Shown here: piece after piece, positions 52,201 through 61,400 of the stretch | How positions within the stretch are numbered: position 1 is the first letter of the stretch | Layout of the letters: each line of letters begins with the position of its first letter | NCBI RefSeq assembly: GCF_016313185.1 | Contig: NZ_CP066218.1 | Location: 930,001 to 994,000 of the forward strand | Direction of reading: 5' to 3' | From: Mycolicibacterium baixiangningiae | GTDB lineage: Bacteria > Actinomycetota > Actinomycetes > Mycobacteriales > Mycobacteriaceae | Length of the DNA stretch: 64,000 bases | Notes under the pieces: model-generated | Databases searched by the model: none | Told to the model about the DNA's origin: nothing | What the model saw: only the letters and a program-made list of their open reading frames with translations | Made by a program: the position numbers and the translations under genes

Positions 52201-52618
52201 CCGTGACGACCGGCTCGACTACTCGGACGGCGCGGCGTGGAAGGAGTGGGTGCGACTGTCCAACTGGTTGGGTATCAGCGATGCCACCCGCGTCTCCACA
52301 CGCACGCTGTTAGAGGCGGCGCCCCCAGCCGAATGGGACGGTGCGCCAACAGTGTTGCTGCCCGCGGCCTGGGAGGCATTGTTGGCCGAGGCAGTTTCGG
52401 ACACTGAGCGCGAACTCATCCGCGCCCTCGCTGACGCAGGAGTGGCAGTTCCAGAACTCGGCTACGAAACCGATAGCGGCGACGTCATCGACATGGCATG
52501 GGTAGGCGCGAAGATCGGCGTCGCTTTTGACGCCGGTGAATCTCCTAGCGGTTGGACGGTATATCCGGCCGACATCGAACAGCTGGTCTCAGCGTTGAAA
52601 TCGAACGGGGTGGTGTAG
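46232..52618 (+). CDS. Giant DUF1998-type helicase with nuclease-like domain and QSDLF repeats
   Basis: A 2128-aa SF2 helicase paralogous to the 1658-aa protein upstream. Walker A TTGTGSGKTEAF has GTGSGKT at 106-112. Motif II is LDEFHTYDG (DEFH at 236-239, not DEAH); then ATSAT, FTDSVQDAAHRAGF, LEMGIDIGDLSTVML and YLQRVGRAGR. Cys clusters: YCRHCG, CPACGATDG, CDVCQTP, CPQCGW..CPRCHSG, and the DUF1998 site CPCRDEDRLACHRC. After it, about residues 1755-1860, a Vsr/PD-(D/E)XK-like domain (KPDFVL with Asp1801, IAIFADGRAFHAG), then the same C-terminal domain as in the 1658-aa protein (ERELIRALADAGVAVPELG). Four 9-residue repeats at 372-407 include three QS(D/E)LF boxes. The following gene starts directly after its stop. 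Confidence 0.85.
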   Translation: MGALLPTLQAERLREGLTDYLATTFALTDPDAQSALTDFVGDPDNGMFKGPYVRLRLPFAPAGDDWAEHLDWWPPDFTPYGHQARAFAHLSTKQGQRPKATLVTTGTGSGKTEAFLYPILDHVLRAKKSGVTGMKALILYPMNALANDQAERLAKLIAGDRALAAVSAGLYTGEQSSGGRTRVSADGLITDRALMHDAPPDILLTNYKMLDHMLLHPGRADMWRLSAESLQYLVLDEFHTYDGAQGTDVAMLLRRLGLTLKSHWTATSRVTDEDRSRPLGRVTPVATSATLGSRAAPSAMLDFAHTVFGEAFNADAVIEETRLTPDQWRSARLGTRDAEWRPVEPGLPDALERITNAALSATDNQAIASAVFAELFEKPAQSDLFGKPSQSELFETATQSDLFEEPTPSGASAVGSDLTIDDMLDQLKRHRFIQAVLEGSVDAVSLADLANRVFPAVAVDRDAARTHAIRVRFLEFVFALLSHVRAEVGRAALGVDVHLWIRELSRVDRAVRAATEYRWSDDGALADDNELYLPAVYCRHCGRSGWGARLAPTGTALDVTDEAIRADHAAGASRFRALISAPAEAQVSGGVEGLRWFHLDHRELLDTTPDPESADVVDGGLLPVLTLIGPDADEQSKEDVCPACGATDGIRFLGSAVATQLSVTLSNLFGDKTLDAAEKKALMFTDSVQDAAHRAGFVQARSHSLTLRTALRGALGDGELDLDELSQAVISRAGNDPMLRYQLLPPDIVDRDEFVAFWQPDAHPNSRRAAENKAKRRLRFDVDLEFGLQSRTGRTLELTGSVAAEVYLGAPHKAPILGRRALDRADPTQLPLTGVSDEALARWVRGTAERVRTRGGIHHDWLRPYIEKNANRYHVWGGRPRGQGMPAFPKGRPAPAFPALKSGTGTLPEGFDAITAASSWYARWATRCLDVSPHDGTYLAKALFAELTDQMLLSTLTTETGSTVYYLAPATVQVSAPPVEALLNMRHLLACDVCQTPVPGSTTTIDELDGAPCILIRCPGWLRRTPKADNFYRRLYDSTNMRRVVAREHTSLLPTKTRLDYETAFKCGGTDPQAPNVLVATPTLEMGIDIGDLSTVMLGSLPRSVSSYLQRVGRAGRLTGNSLILAYVRGRGEHLPKLFEPLSVIQGDVRPPATFLSAEEILQRQYVAHIVDQFARDPKLDPPTDARSVLGDDGDNSWLARLLETAATDSAELLNRFLGQFGDHLSPDSVAGLRAWASAPSEGGPSGLTQRLMAASYQWRLDLDELTTRRAAVDADLPEFERRASSPAATDDDRRAYKIAKGSLKLLGAQINSLTRDYWIAVLERYGVLPNYTLLDDAVTLDVGVTWIDPDSNEYMGEELSYQRGSRVALTELAPGATFYAQGLAVTIDAVDLGTGESNIHSWQVCPQCGWARTGPSGPTPEPAASCPRCHSGAIADVSQHLPVVEMTRVSAEVRRDEATINDIRDNRKQEPFTIVTAADIDPTQVGRTWFRESSAFGAEYLRRLDIRWINLGRRTSKGKKRLIAGQESASGLFRVCAACGQLDGAAGRNSRYEHRTWCRLRDSASEDVRDIALARRLRTQGVLLHLPPQMEFDNFAHPSLAAAILLGLRQVIGGSPEHLDVATISDALWAPDRRALLIHDTVPGGTGYLAEFADHTKVFAALAAARQIVRECPCRDEDRLACHRCLLPFAAPYEMDKVSRLTALKLLDDILDVGSHATPDLEDWTADVTEKAPPPTPVSDESFLERDFYASFIARLKLMGAAVVEKPGTYGPSATITLQGSTPRKWSLRPQVSLDFVKPDFVLQTADPDIPRIAIFADGRAFHAGTGDRNRVADDADKRAALRKAGFLVWSFSHDDLQRFKAGESAEPSWFDQKAANFVTSKFHVQPSLVRLQAKDPVTQLLEFMIDPNFDAWKHFSTWMPYLFVRGDNRAHSESDTVRAAAITALDGGASFAGSGPDMCWAYVAGGVTVTAGVRTAVDPPKAVLAVDDRDDRLDYSDGAAWKEWVRLSNWLGISDATRVSTRTLLEAAPPAEWDGAPTVLLPAAWEALLAEAVSDTERELIRALADAGVAVPELGYETDSGDVIDMAWVGAKIGVAFDAGESPSGWTVYPADIEQLVSALKSNGVV
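47345..47452 (+). repeat. Four in-frame 27-bp tandem repeats encoding QS(D/E)LF units
   Basis: Inside the 2128-aa helicase gene, four consecutive 27-bp units encode FAELFEKPA, QSDLFGKPS, QSELFETAT and QSDLFEEPT. The pentapeptides begin at 47372, 47399 and 47426, exactly 27 bp apart, with different synonymous codons, so this is an old repeat kept for its protein sequence. The linker is otherwise Pro/Ser/Thr-rich and probably disordered. Confidence 0.85.
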
Positions 52619-54832
52619 ATGGCGAACTTGGTCATCGCGTCGAACAGCAAGGCAATGTCCAAGCTGGACGGCTCGATTAAGAACAAGGTGTACGACTTCT
52701 TCGAAAAGCTCAATGCCGATGACACTCAGGCGTCGCTGCACATCGAACCAATGAAGGCGGCAGTCGACCCTCGGGTCCGTACGGGCCGTGTCGACTTGCA
52801 CTATCGTGCCGTTCTTTTCCGCGTCGACGACAAGTCGAGCGGCCCCACCTATATCTACATGGGCACGTGGGGGCACGACGAGGCCATCAAGCTCGCCGAA
52901 CGTGCGACGCTGCGGGTCAACCCAATCAACGGCACGCTGGAAGGCTTGATCGGTGAGCCGGCGACAGCATTGGCGGAGCCTGATTCAAAAGCGCTGCCGC
53001 CGAAACCCGTTCCCGATGTTTCATATCTTGCGGGTGTCGGTTACACGCTTACCGATCTGACCGACCGCTTGGGCATCAGCGTCGAGGTAGCAGAGCGAGC
53101 GATGGCGGCATCGGACGAAGCGGCGCTCATGGATGCCGCTGAAGGCGCACTGGACTGGGAGGGCAGCGCACTGCTCGACCTTGCTACCGGGATCGCGGTC
53201 GAAACGATCCGCGAGAAGCACGGATTCACCGAGACGCCCATCGATACCAAGCGCGACGAAGACGAAGAGATCATCAAGGCGCTGGAGCGTCCGGCATCAA
53301 AGATGCAGTTCGCCTTTATCGAGGACAACGACGAGTTGCGCCGTGTCATCGAGGGGGGTGACTTCGCCGCGTGGCGGATCTTCCTGCATCCCGAGCAGCG
53401 CAAGTATGTCGAGTCGGATACTAGCGGGGCGTTTCGGCTGTCTGGCGGCGCGGGCACCGGCAAGACCGTCGTCGCCATTCACCGAGCGCGGCGGCTCGCG
53501 AAGCACAATCCCCACGCACGCATCGTTCTGACGACCTACAACACCGCACTCGCTGACGGTCTGAAGGCTGACGTCCGGGCGCTGGATCCCGATGTCGTCA
53601 TCGCTGAAAAGCCGGGCGATACCGGAATATACGTCGGTGGGGTCGATTCTTTGGCAAAGGCGGTCGTCGATAGTTCATGGTCGTACGTCAATAGTGCGTT
53701 TCAGACGATCTTTGGCCGAAGCGGCGTTGTCGGTCCACAGCGCACGTCGTCCGTCGCGGTGTGGCGCGACGTTGCAGCCACGGTGCAGTCGGGGCTTGAC
53801 AGCAAGTTGGCGACCCCGGGGTTCCTGGAAAGTGAGTACGTCGCCGTGGTGTTGGCCAACCGGATTATCTCGCTCGAGCAGTACGCAAAGGTGGCGCGGC
53901 CGGGTCGAGGGGTGCGGCTCAACCGTCCGCAGCGGATCGCGGTGTGGAATTTGGTCGAGGCCTACCGGCGTCAGAGCGAGATGGACGAGACGCTCAGCTT
54001 CCCTGAGGTGTTGGCACTCGCCGCGGAAGCGTTGCGGATAAGAGCGGAGGCGGGGGAAGGGTATCTCGCAGACCACGTGATCGTTGACGAGGCTCAGGAT
54101 CTGCATGCAACCCACTGGGCGTTGCTGCGTGCGTTGGCGGCCGAGGGGCCGAATGACCTGTTCATCGCCGAGGACTCCCATCAACGCATTTATGGCAGCC
54201 CAATTGTGCTGAGCCGCTTCGGCATCAAGATCGTGGGCAGGTCCCGCCGTCTGACGCTGAATTACCGGACGACGGCTCAGAACTTGGCGTTCGCAGTCGG
54301 GGTGTTGTCGGGTGCTCAGTACACCGACCTGGAACAAGAGGCAGAGAAGACAACGGATTACCGCTCGGCGCGCAGCGGTCCCGAACCGCAGCTGATCGGA
54401 TGCGAGAGTCAGGTGGCCGAACTGCAGAAGGTGGCCGACCTGATCAAGGCCTGGCTGGACGACGGCGTAGTGCCCGAAAGCATTGCGGTACTGACGAGGA
54501 GCCAGGATGACCGCGACCGATTCGTGCGGGGCCTGAGCGAGCGCGGCGTTTCCGTCCGGGCCGTCGATCGATCAGCGGCTTCTCCAGGTCAGCCAGTTGT
54601 TATGACCATGCATCGCGCTAAAGGCATGGAGTTCTCGCGGGTGATCTTGTCCGGCGCCGACGATAAGCACGTTCCGGCTCCAGTCGCGCTGCGGGGGGTA
54701 CCGGAGGAAGAGCGAACGGAAGCGCTATTGCGGGAGAGATCCTTGCTCTACGTCGCGAGTAGTCGAGCGCGGGACTCGCTTGTCGTGACGTGGAGCGGCA
54801 AACAGTCTGAATTGTTGGGAGCCGGAAGATAA
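52619..54832 (+). CDS. UvrD/Rep-like SF1 helicase with RelE-like N-terminal domain
   Basis: A 737-aa protein, last of the five-gene operon; ATG directly follows the upstream stop codon. Residues 1-105 (IKNKVYDFFEKLNADD, VRTGRVDLHYRAVLFRVDD, IYMGTWGHDEAIKLAER) have the length and alternation of the RelE/ParE toxin fold, including the basic RTGRVDLHYRAV strand. The helicase follows: Walker A SGGAGTGKTVVA (276-283), motif II VDEAQD (Asp490), the LNYRTTAQNL region, and motif VI LLYVASSRARDSLVV. Relatives include UvrD-like proteins with toxin- or nuclease-like N-termini in defence islands. Proposed role: translocation on single-stranded DNA or RNA, with the RelE-like part binding or cleaving RNA. 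The helicase is certain; the RelE-like fold is inferred by pattern. Confidence 0.8.
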   Translation: MANLVIASNSKAMSKLDGSIKNKVYDFFEKLNADDTQASLHIEPMKAAVDPRVRTGRVDLHYRAVLFRVDDKSSGPTYIYMGTWGHDEAIKLAERATLRVNPINGTLEGLIGEPATALAEPDSKALPPKPVPDVSYLAGVGYTLTDLTDRLGISVEVAERAMAASDEAALMDAAEGALDWEGSALLDLATGIAVETIREKHGFTETPIDTKRDEDEEIIKALERPASKMQFAFIEDNDELRRVIEGGDFAAWRIFLHPEQRKYVESDTSGAFRLSGGAGTGKTVVAIHRARRLAKHNPHARIVLTTYNTALADGLKADVRALDPDVVIAEKPGDTGIYVGGVDSLAKAVVDSSWSYVNSAFQTIFGRSGVVGPQRTSSVAVWRDVAATVQSGLDSKLATPGFLESEYVAVVLANRIISLEQYAKVARPGRGVRLNRPQRIAVWNLVEAYRRQSEMDETLSFPEVLALAAEALRIRAEAGEGYLADHVIVDEAQDLHATHWALLRALAAEGPNDLFIAEDSHQRIYGSPIVLSRFGIKIVGRSRRLTLNYRTTAQNLAFAVGVLSGAQYTDLEQEAEKTTDYRSARSGPEPQLIGCESQVAELQKVADLIKAWLDDGVVPESIAVLTRSQDDRDRFVRGLSERGVSVRAVDRSAASPGQPVVMTMHRAKGMEFSRVILSGADDKHVPAPVALRGVPEEERTEALLRERSLLYVASSRARDSLVVTWSGKQSELLGAGR

Positions 54833-54944
54833 CCGGCAGAAAGTCGAACGACGAACAAATGGTGGACGCTGACGACCCGATCCACGACAGCGACTGACTT
54901 GGAATTCAGCTAATGCAACACCCAGCTTCAGCGGGTCTGCCCAG

Positions 54945-55199
54945 CTACGTTCCGTCGCGGTTTGCGATTCGTGGAAACGCTTCTTGAAGCACCGCGACGA
55001 GCTTCGCCGCCATCGTCTCGTCGAGCTCGATGATCTGGCTGGGCTTCGGGTGTAACTTGCGCTGATCGGAACCCAGTGTGGCCAGGCGCAGCAGTCGTTG
55101 TCCATCATCGGTGTTCACCGTCGTGTAGAGACAATCGACCTCCGTGCGAGGCGGCCGAGCGACTTGCTTGTCGGGCTCCAGCGAACGAATGAGTGCCAT
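54945..55199 (-). CDS. Small uncharacterised protein between island modules
   Basis: An 84-aa-class protein from ATG 55199: MALIRSLEPDKQVARPPRTE, a VDCLYTTVNTDDGQRLLRL hairpin, GSDQRKLHPKPSQ, then a helix AAKLVAVLQEAF. The Arg-Pro-Pro-Arg-Thr-Glu and GSD-R--PK-SQ patterns look conserved rather than random, and codon use fits the host. It is transcribed opposite to the flanking helicase genes. The ribosome-binding site is weak, so a leaderless or internal start is possible. Possible regulator or antitoxin-like factor by position only; I cannot name a family. Confidence 0.55.
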   Translation of the reverse strand: MALIRSLEPDKQVARPPRTEVDCLYTTVNTDDGQRLLRLATLGSDQRKLHPKPSQIIELDETMAAKLVAVLQEAFPRIANRDGT

Positions 55200-55439
55200 G
55201 ATGCCAACGGTACTGGTCGGCCCACCATGAGCGCCCACAGCTGGGCGAGCAGTGGCTCGCCACGTCGACACACAGACTGATTTTGGTTTTGGACGACTGA
55301 CGAGTGATCCGACAGCCTGACAGAACCGTTATCGACGTGCTTTCATGAGCGCGCCTAACTTGTCGGACCCGAGCTCTAACCTCTGCCGGGGCGCTTTGGG
55401 GGAGCCCCAGTACCGAAGGATCCACAGGGGAGGGTGCGC

Positions 55440-58400
55440 ATGAACCGCGTCGACCATCATCAGCTCGTCGGTGAGGCCTTGGGTTCGCTGATCGACGGGC
55501 TCCAGCCGTTCGTCAGTCGCGTTTTGAGTCCCGCCCTACCTGCGGGCACAGACTGGCCGGACGTGCTTCGCGCGAAGGACGCTGCGAACGGGCGCCGCGG
55601 CGGTGAGTACCGCAACCGTGACCTGTCGCTGATGCTGCGGGCCATGACGGAGCGGCTCGGTGACCTCCTCGGCTACCCCTTCTCGCGTCACTTGTCGCGG
55701 CAGGCCGAGAACTACGCGCGCGAACTGCGGAGCGTCCGCAACGAGTGGGCGCATAACGAGCATTTCGACGCCGCCCGGGCCTACCGGGCGATCGACTCGG
55801 CCGAACTCCTCCTTCGCGCCATCGGCGCTGACGCGCAAGCCGACGAGGTCGCCGGCCTCAAGGCGACCGTCGCACCCGTCCAGGTGACGCCCAGAGCCGA
55901 ACAAGCCCCGGCGGAACAGGTCGCTTCGCAGGTGAAGGTGACGCCCGGCCCGAATGCCGGTGACGTCGACGCACCGCGGATCGGAATCTCCGCGGTCTCC
56001 GACCTCAGCTACGCAATGGCGCACTGCCGGATCCCGGTGATCGACCACATCACCGTTGACCACGTCACCAGCGACCTTCACGGCGCCGTCATCGAAGTCG
56101 ATGTTGTCAGCGCTATTGGCAGCCATGGTGGCCCCCGGGAAGTGCACCTCGACCTGGCCGCGAACAAGCCGACCATCCTCAACAACGTCGACCTCCAACT
56201 CGACCCAGCCTCCATGCTCGAGGTCGACGAACAAAGCCCCGGCGACATCCGGGTCGTCCTCCGCGACGCGAACGGACAGGTGCTCGCCGAGGCGGCCAAG
56301 AACGTCAACATTCTCGCCGCCAAACAGTGGAAGGCGACCCCGCCGCAACTCGCGCTCGAGATGCTCGCCGCATACGTCCAGCCGAACTCGACGGCCGTCA
56401 CCACCTTGCTGACCGAGGTGTCAGACCATCTGAAGGCCGCGACCGGAAACTCGGCAATCGACGGCTACCAAAGCGAGAACCCCGACCGGGTCGATGCGAT
56501 CGCCAAGGCTGTGTTCGACGTGATGCGCGCCCGCGACATCCGCTATGCCGAACCGCCCGCAAGCTGGGGCGCCGATGGGCAGAAGATCCGAACACCAGCC
56601 GAAGTGCTGGACGGACGGCTGGGAACCTGTCTCGACACCACACTCACGATGGCAGCCGTCCTCGAACAGGCGGGCATCAACACCACGCTGTGGGTTCTGC
56701 GGGGCCACGCATTCCTCGGCTACTGGCGCACCGACTCCGCGCTCAGCATGGTGTCCACCACCGAAGTCGTCGACGTCGTCAACCAGGTTGACCTGGGCCA
56801 CATCGCCCTGATCGAAACCACCATGCTGACCCAGGCTGCGGACCAGCCGTCCTTCGTCGACGCCACCCACGCACCCCGAAGGTCGCACCTAACGGGCGAC
56901 CTCTCGGGGATCGTCGGGATCACTGACATTCGGCAGGCGCGCGAGGCAAGGATTTACCCGCTCCCCAGCCGGTCGATCGACGCCGAGGGCAACGTCGTGG
57001 TCACCACTTATCAACCGGGCGCCGGGCGGTCCATTGCGCCCTATCTGCCGGCACAGGGTCAGGCCCGCACCTCAGTCGACGAGCTCGTGCCCGCCCGCAT
57101 TGCGCAGTGGAAGAACGCGTTGCTCGACCTCAGCCTCCGCAACAAGTTGATCAACTACACGGACCGCGCCGGCTACCGCTTGGAGGTGCCGGGCCGCGCA
57201 CTCGGCCGGTTCGAAGACGCCGTAAACGCCGGCGCTCCCGTCGTGCTGCTGCCCTCCGACGAAGTGAAAAGTGTCGACACCGCGCGCGGTATCCGCTTCG
57301 GACGCGATCTACCCGAAGCCGAGCGCGAAGTGCAGCTCGCCGAGAAGCGAACTACCTACATCGACATCACCGACGCCGCCTACAAGAACAAGTTGCGCTA
57401 CCTGGCGAACAAGGCCAAAACCATCGTCGAGGAGACCGGCGCGAACAATCTGTACCTGGCTTTCGGCATGCTGCACTGGCACTTCAACGACCGCGAACTG
57501 CGGTCACCACTGGTCCTGGTGCCTGTGAATATCTCCACCAAGAACCGCGGCGAGCGATACCAGCTCACCCTCGACGAAGCCGGTACGTCGACACCGAACT
57601 ACTGCCTCGTCGAAAAGCTGCGAGTGGCCTTGAACCTACACATCCCCGAGTTGTCGAATCCGGCCGAGGATGCCTCTGGGATCGATCTCGTCGGCACCTT
57701 CAACGGTGTGCGTCGAGCTATCGCCGACGCCGGGCTGCACTTCCGCGTCGAAGACACCGTTCACCTGGCGATTCTTCAGTTCGCGAAGTTTCCGCTGTGG
57801 AAAGACCTCGACGAATCATGGAAGTCGTTGTCTCGCAATCCCTTGGTCGAGCACCTCATTGAGACGCCGCAGGAGCCTTTCACCGACCCGGTGACCCCCT
57901 CCGCTGACGTCGACCTCGACGAGCTCAATGCCGCGGTTCCCGTGCCGGCAGATTCGTCGCAACTTCGTGCGGTCGCCGACGCAGTGGCCGGCCGCACCTT
58001 CGTTCTCGAAGGACCGCCCGGTACTGGGAAATCGCAGACGATCACAAACCTGTTGGCCCATGCCATGGCTCAAGGCCGCCGGGTGCTGTTCGTGGCAGAG
58101 AAGCGTGCAGCTCTCGATGTGGTCAAGAAGCGACTGGAAGCGGTCGGGCTGGGTGAGCTGTCGCTCAATCTCCACGACAAATCGGCGCGGCCGGCCGCTG
58201 TCCGCGGGCAGATCAAAGAAGCGCTCGAGTTGCGCATCCACCACGACGAGGATCTCCTGCACACCCAGTTGCAGGCAGCGGAGTCGAGCCGCGGGTCGTT
58301 GGGACGATATGCCACTCGGCTCCACGAGACCAACGCCGTCGGTCAATCGCTGTACTCCGCGCGTTCCCGAGAGCTGGCGGCTGACCGGCACGTCGACCCA

Positions 58401-61400
58401 CTCGACGTGCCAGAGCAATTGGTGGCGAGTGGAAACCCCGAACTCCTCGAGCGCGTCAGCCAAGCCCTGAGAACGCTGCCGGAGAAAGCGGATCTCGCGC
58501 GCCCACGCCGTGAACACCCGTGGGGCTTTGTCGATGTGCCTCCTCAGCAGGGTCTTGACGGGGCTGAGATACACGCGGCGGCAGCGGAGTTCGATCGCGC
58601 CCTGGATGAGGTCCAAAGGGCAGGTCTGTCGTTGCACCAGTTATCCCATGCGGCTGATCTCTCGGCGGTCGCGGCCTGGGCGATTCTCGCCGGAGAGCCG
58701 CGGTATCCACTCGATGCGATCGACACGCTGCAGTCGAGCGCAGCCGCCGCCCAACTTCGAGCCGTCGAGGAACTCGTAAGAGCCATCACCGGCACGAAAC
58801 ACGACTGGGAGGCCGTGATTACTCCTGCCGCCATGGATCTCGATATACCGGCGATTCACCAGGCTGCCGTAGCTGCTGACGAGTCCGGCTTCTTCGGCCG
58901 CAAAAAACGCCGCCGGGCGGTCGTCGAGCAGATCACTCCGGCCCTGGCGGTCGACGCCGACACCGTCGACCTGAAATCGCTCTCGGCGTTGTTGGAGCAG
59001 GTCCGTCACACGCATGCCTTGGTCGCCGGACTACGCGCACAGGTCGCGGCGCTGCCCCTGCAGCTCTTCAATCGACCGTGGAATCCAATGGCCGCCGCAG
59101 ATGCGACCTACCTGCGCGACAACATCGCCGCTATCCGTCGCGTTGCCGCCGTGATTTCTGCCAATGCGGACGACGAGTATGCCCGCGTCTTACGGGGCTT
59201 CTTCACGAGCACCCGACAAGGCGAGCTGAGCACGCAGCTCGATCTGCTGGCCAAGGCCTGGAAGCGATTGCAGGACGCGACGGGCGCATCACCGGAACAG
59301 CAGCGGGCCTGGGCGGGCGAAGGGTCGTTCGTCGAACAGTGGTGGGAGACCCGCACAGACCGAAAGTTGGAGTCGTCGGCTTCGATCGACCGTTGGGTCG
59401 ACTTGGTCAGCCACGTCGAGCCGCTCCGTCACGCGGGGATGACCACCGCGCGGACCGGAATTCTGAAAGGCACGGTGGTTGCTGACGACGCCGCACTCGC
59501 GTTCGACCGCGGCAAGGCCAAAGCGTCGGTCGCTGAGCGGCTGGAGGCGAGCGCTCTCGGTGACTTCGATGTCGCCGCCCACAGCAAGGCGATCCAACGT
59601 TTCACGGTCAGCACGGGACAGATCAGAGAAGAGCTGCGCCGGGCCATCCCAGCGCAGATCCTTGGTGCCCGGCGTTTCGACTCGGATTCTATGAGCGGCC
59701 AGGTCGGTGGGCTTCGCAGACAGCTGGACCGTAAACGCGGCGGCATGAGTGTGCGCGGGCTCATGGAGAACTACAGCGAGCTGATCACCCAGATCCTTCC
59801 GTGCACACTGATGAGTCCCGATTCGGTGGCACGGTTCTTCCCCGCCAAGCCGGACCTGTTCGACATCGTGGTGTTCGACGAGGCCTCACAGATTCGCGTG
59901 GCAGACGCGGTCGGTGCGATGGGCCGGGCCAGATCCATTGTCGTGGTTGGGGACAGCAAGCAGATGCCACCGACGAGCTTCGCCGAAGCCAGCGCTGCGG
60001 TCGATGAAGACGAGGATTACAACCCCGACGTGGTATTGGATGAGGAGTCCATCCTCACGGAGTGCGTGCATGCGCGGGTGCCGCAGCAGTGGCTGTCCTG
60101 GCACTACCGTAGCCAAGACGAAGCCCTGATCGCCTTCAGCAACTTCCACTACTACAACGGCCAACTCGCGTCGTTCCCCGCGCCTCTCGCGACCGCGAGT
60201 GAGCACGGCATTTCGCTTGTGCGGGTCAACGGGCATTTCGAGCGGAGCGGGCGCGGTAAGGCACTGCGGACAAACCACGTTGAGGCAAAGGCCATCGTGG
60301 AGGACATCATGCGGCGGTTCGACGACTCGCCGGCGGAGGCCCCGTCGCTGGGCGTCATTACGTTTAACGCACCGCAACGCGACCTGATCGAGAATCTGCT
60401 GCGAGATGCCGGCGATGATCGCTTGCTGCAAGCCCTCGACGAGCCTGACGGTCTGTTCGTGAAAAACCTCGAGAACGTGCAGGGCGATGAACGCGACGCC
60501 ATTCTCTTTTCCATCGCGTTCAGCAAGAACGACAAAGGCGTAGTACCGCTCAACTTCGGGCCGCTCTCCCGCCCGGGGGGCGAACGTCGACTGAACGTGG
60601 CCATCACCAGAGCGCGGCGAGAAGTGGTGCTATACGCGAGTTTCGATCCTTCGGAGCTGCGTGCGGAAGAGACCTCACAGGTCGGCACGAAGCATCTTAA
60701 AGCGTACCTGGAGATGGCCGCACGCGGAGTGGAGACGATCACCGAGGGCGGTCGACGGCTACCGGTGATCGACCGCCACCGTGAGGAAATCGCCGAAGTG
60801 CTGCGAGCCGAGGGATTCGTAGTGCGCACCGATGTGGGGCTGTCGGACTTCCGCGTCGACATTGTCATCGCCGACCCAGAAGACCCGGAGCAGCCGCTGG
60901 TGGCGGTCCTCTTGGACGGGCAGGAATGGTACGGCCGCAAGACCGTCGCCGACCGCGACGGTCTACCGGTCGAAGTCCTCGGCAACCTGATGAAGTGGCC
61001 GGCTGTCGAACGAGTGTGGTTGCCGGAGTGGCTGAATCAGCGAGAAGAGACCATCGGTCGGTTGCGTTCAGCCGTGGTGGAGGCGAAGAATGTGCTCGCC
61101 ACGCCCTCGACCGTCCCTGCGCCGGCCGTTTTCGAGAACGAGGTACCGCCGGCGCCCACGCATCAGTTCAAGTATGCGCCGTTGCGGTCAGCGAGGCCGA
61201 CGCCCGCACCCGCGCCATGGAAGCCGAAGCAGCATCCGAACGTGATGACGTTCCGAGAGTGGACACCGCGCATCGAAGGGGATATCAGCATCCTCGATGC
61301 CCTGCCGAGTCAATGGGCCAAGGATGCGGTGCGTCGAGTGGCCGAATCGGTGATCGCGGCCGAGGCGCCGGTGCATCGAGCGCGGCTTGCGAAACTCGTC

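Noticed and set aside
46232..52618. The QSDLF repeats as an assembly or slippage artefact
   Set aside because: The units differ at synonymous and non-synonymous positions and keep frame, so they are diverged, real repeats.
36370..54832. BREX assignment because of the PglX-like methyltransferase
   Set aside because: No PglZ, BrxA/B/C or BrxL-type gene is present; the neighbours are helicases and GmrSD instead.
36370..54832. Complete class 1 DISARM assignment
   Set aside because: DrmD- and DrmMI-like genes are present, but separate DrmA, DrmB, DrmC and DrmE are not recognised; the DUF1998 helicase has a different, larger architecture.
55360..55433. A promoter hairpin (GGGGCGCTTTGGGGGAGCCCC) upstream of the 2117-aa helicase
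   Set aside because: The arms are only five bases with a mostly purine loop; common by chance in this GC-rich DNA.
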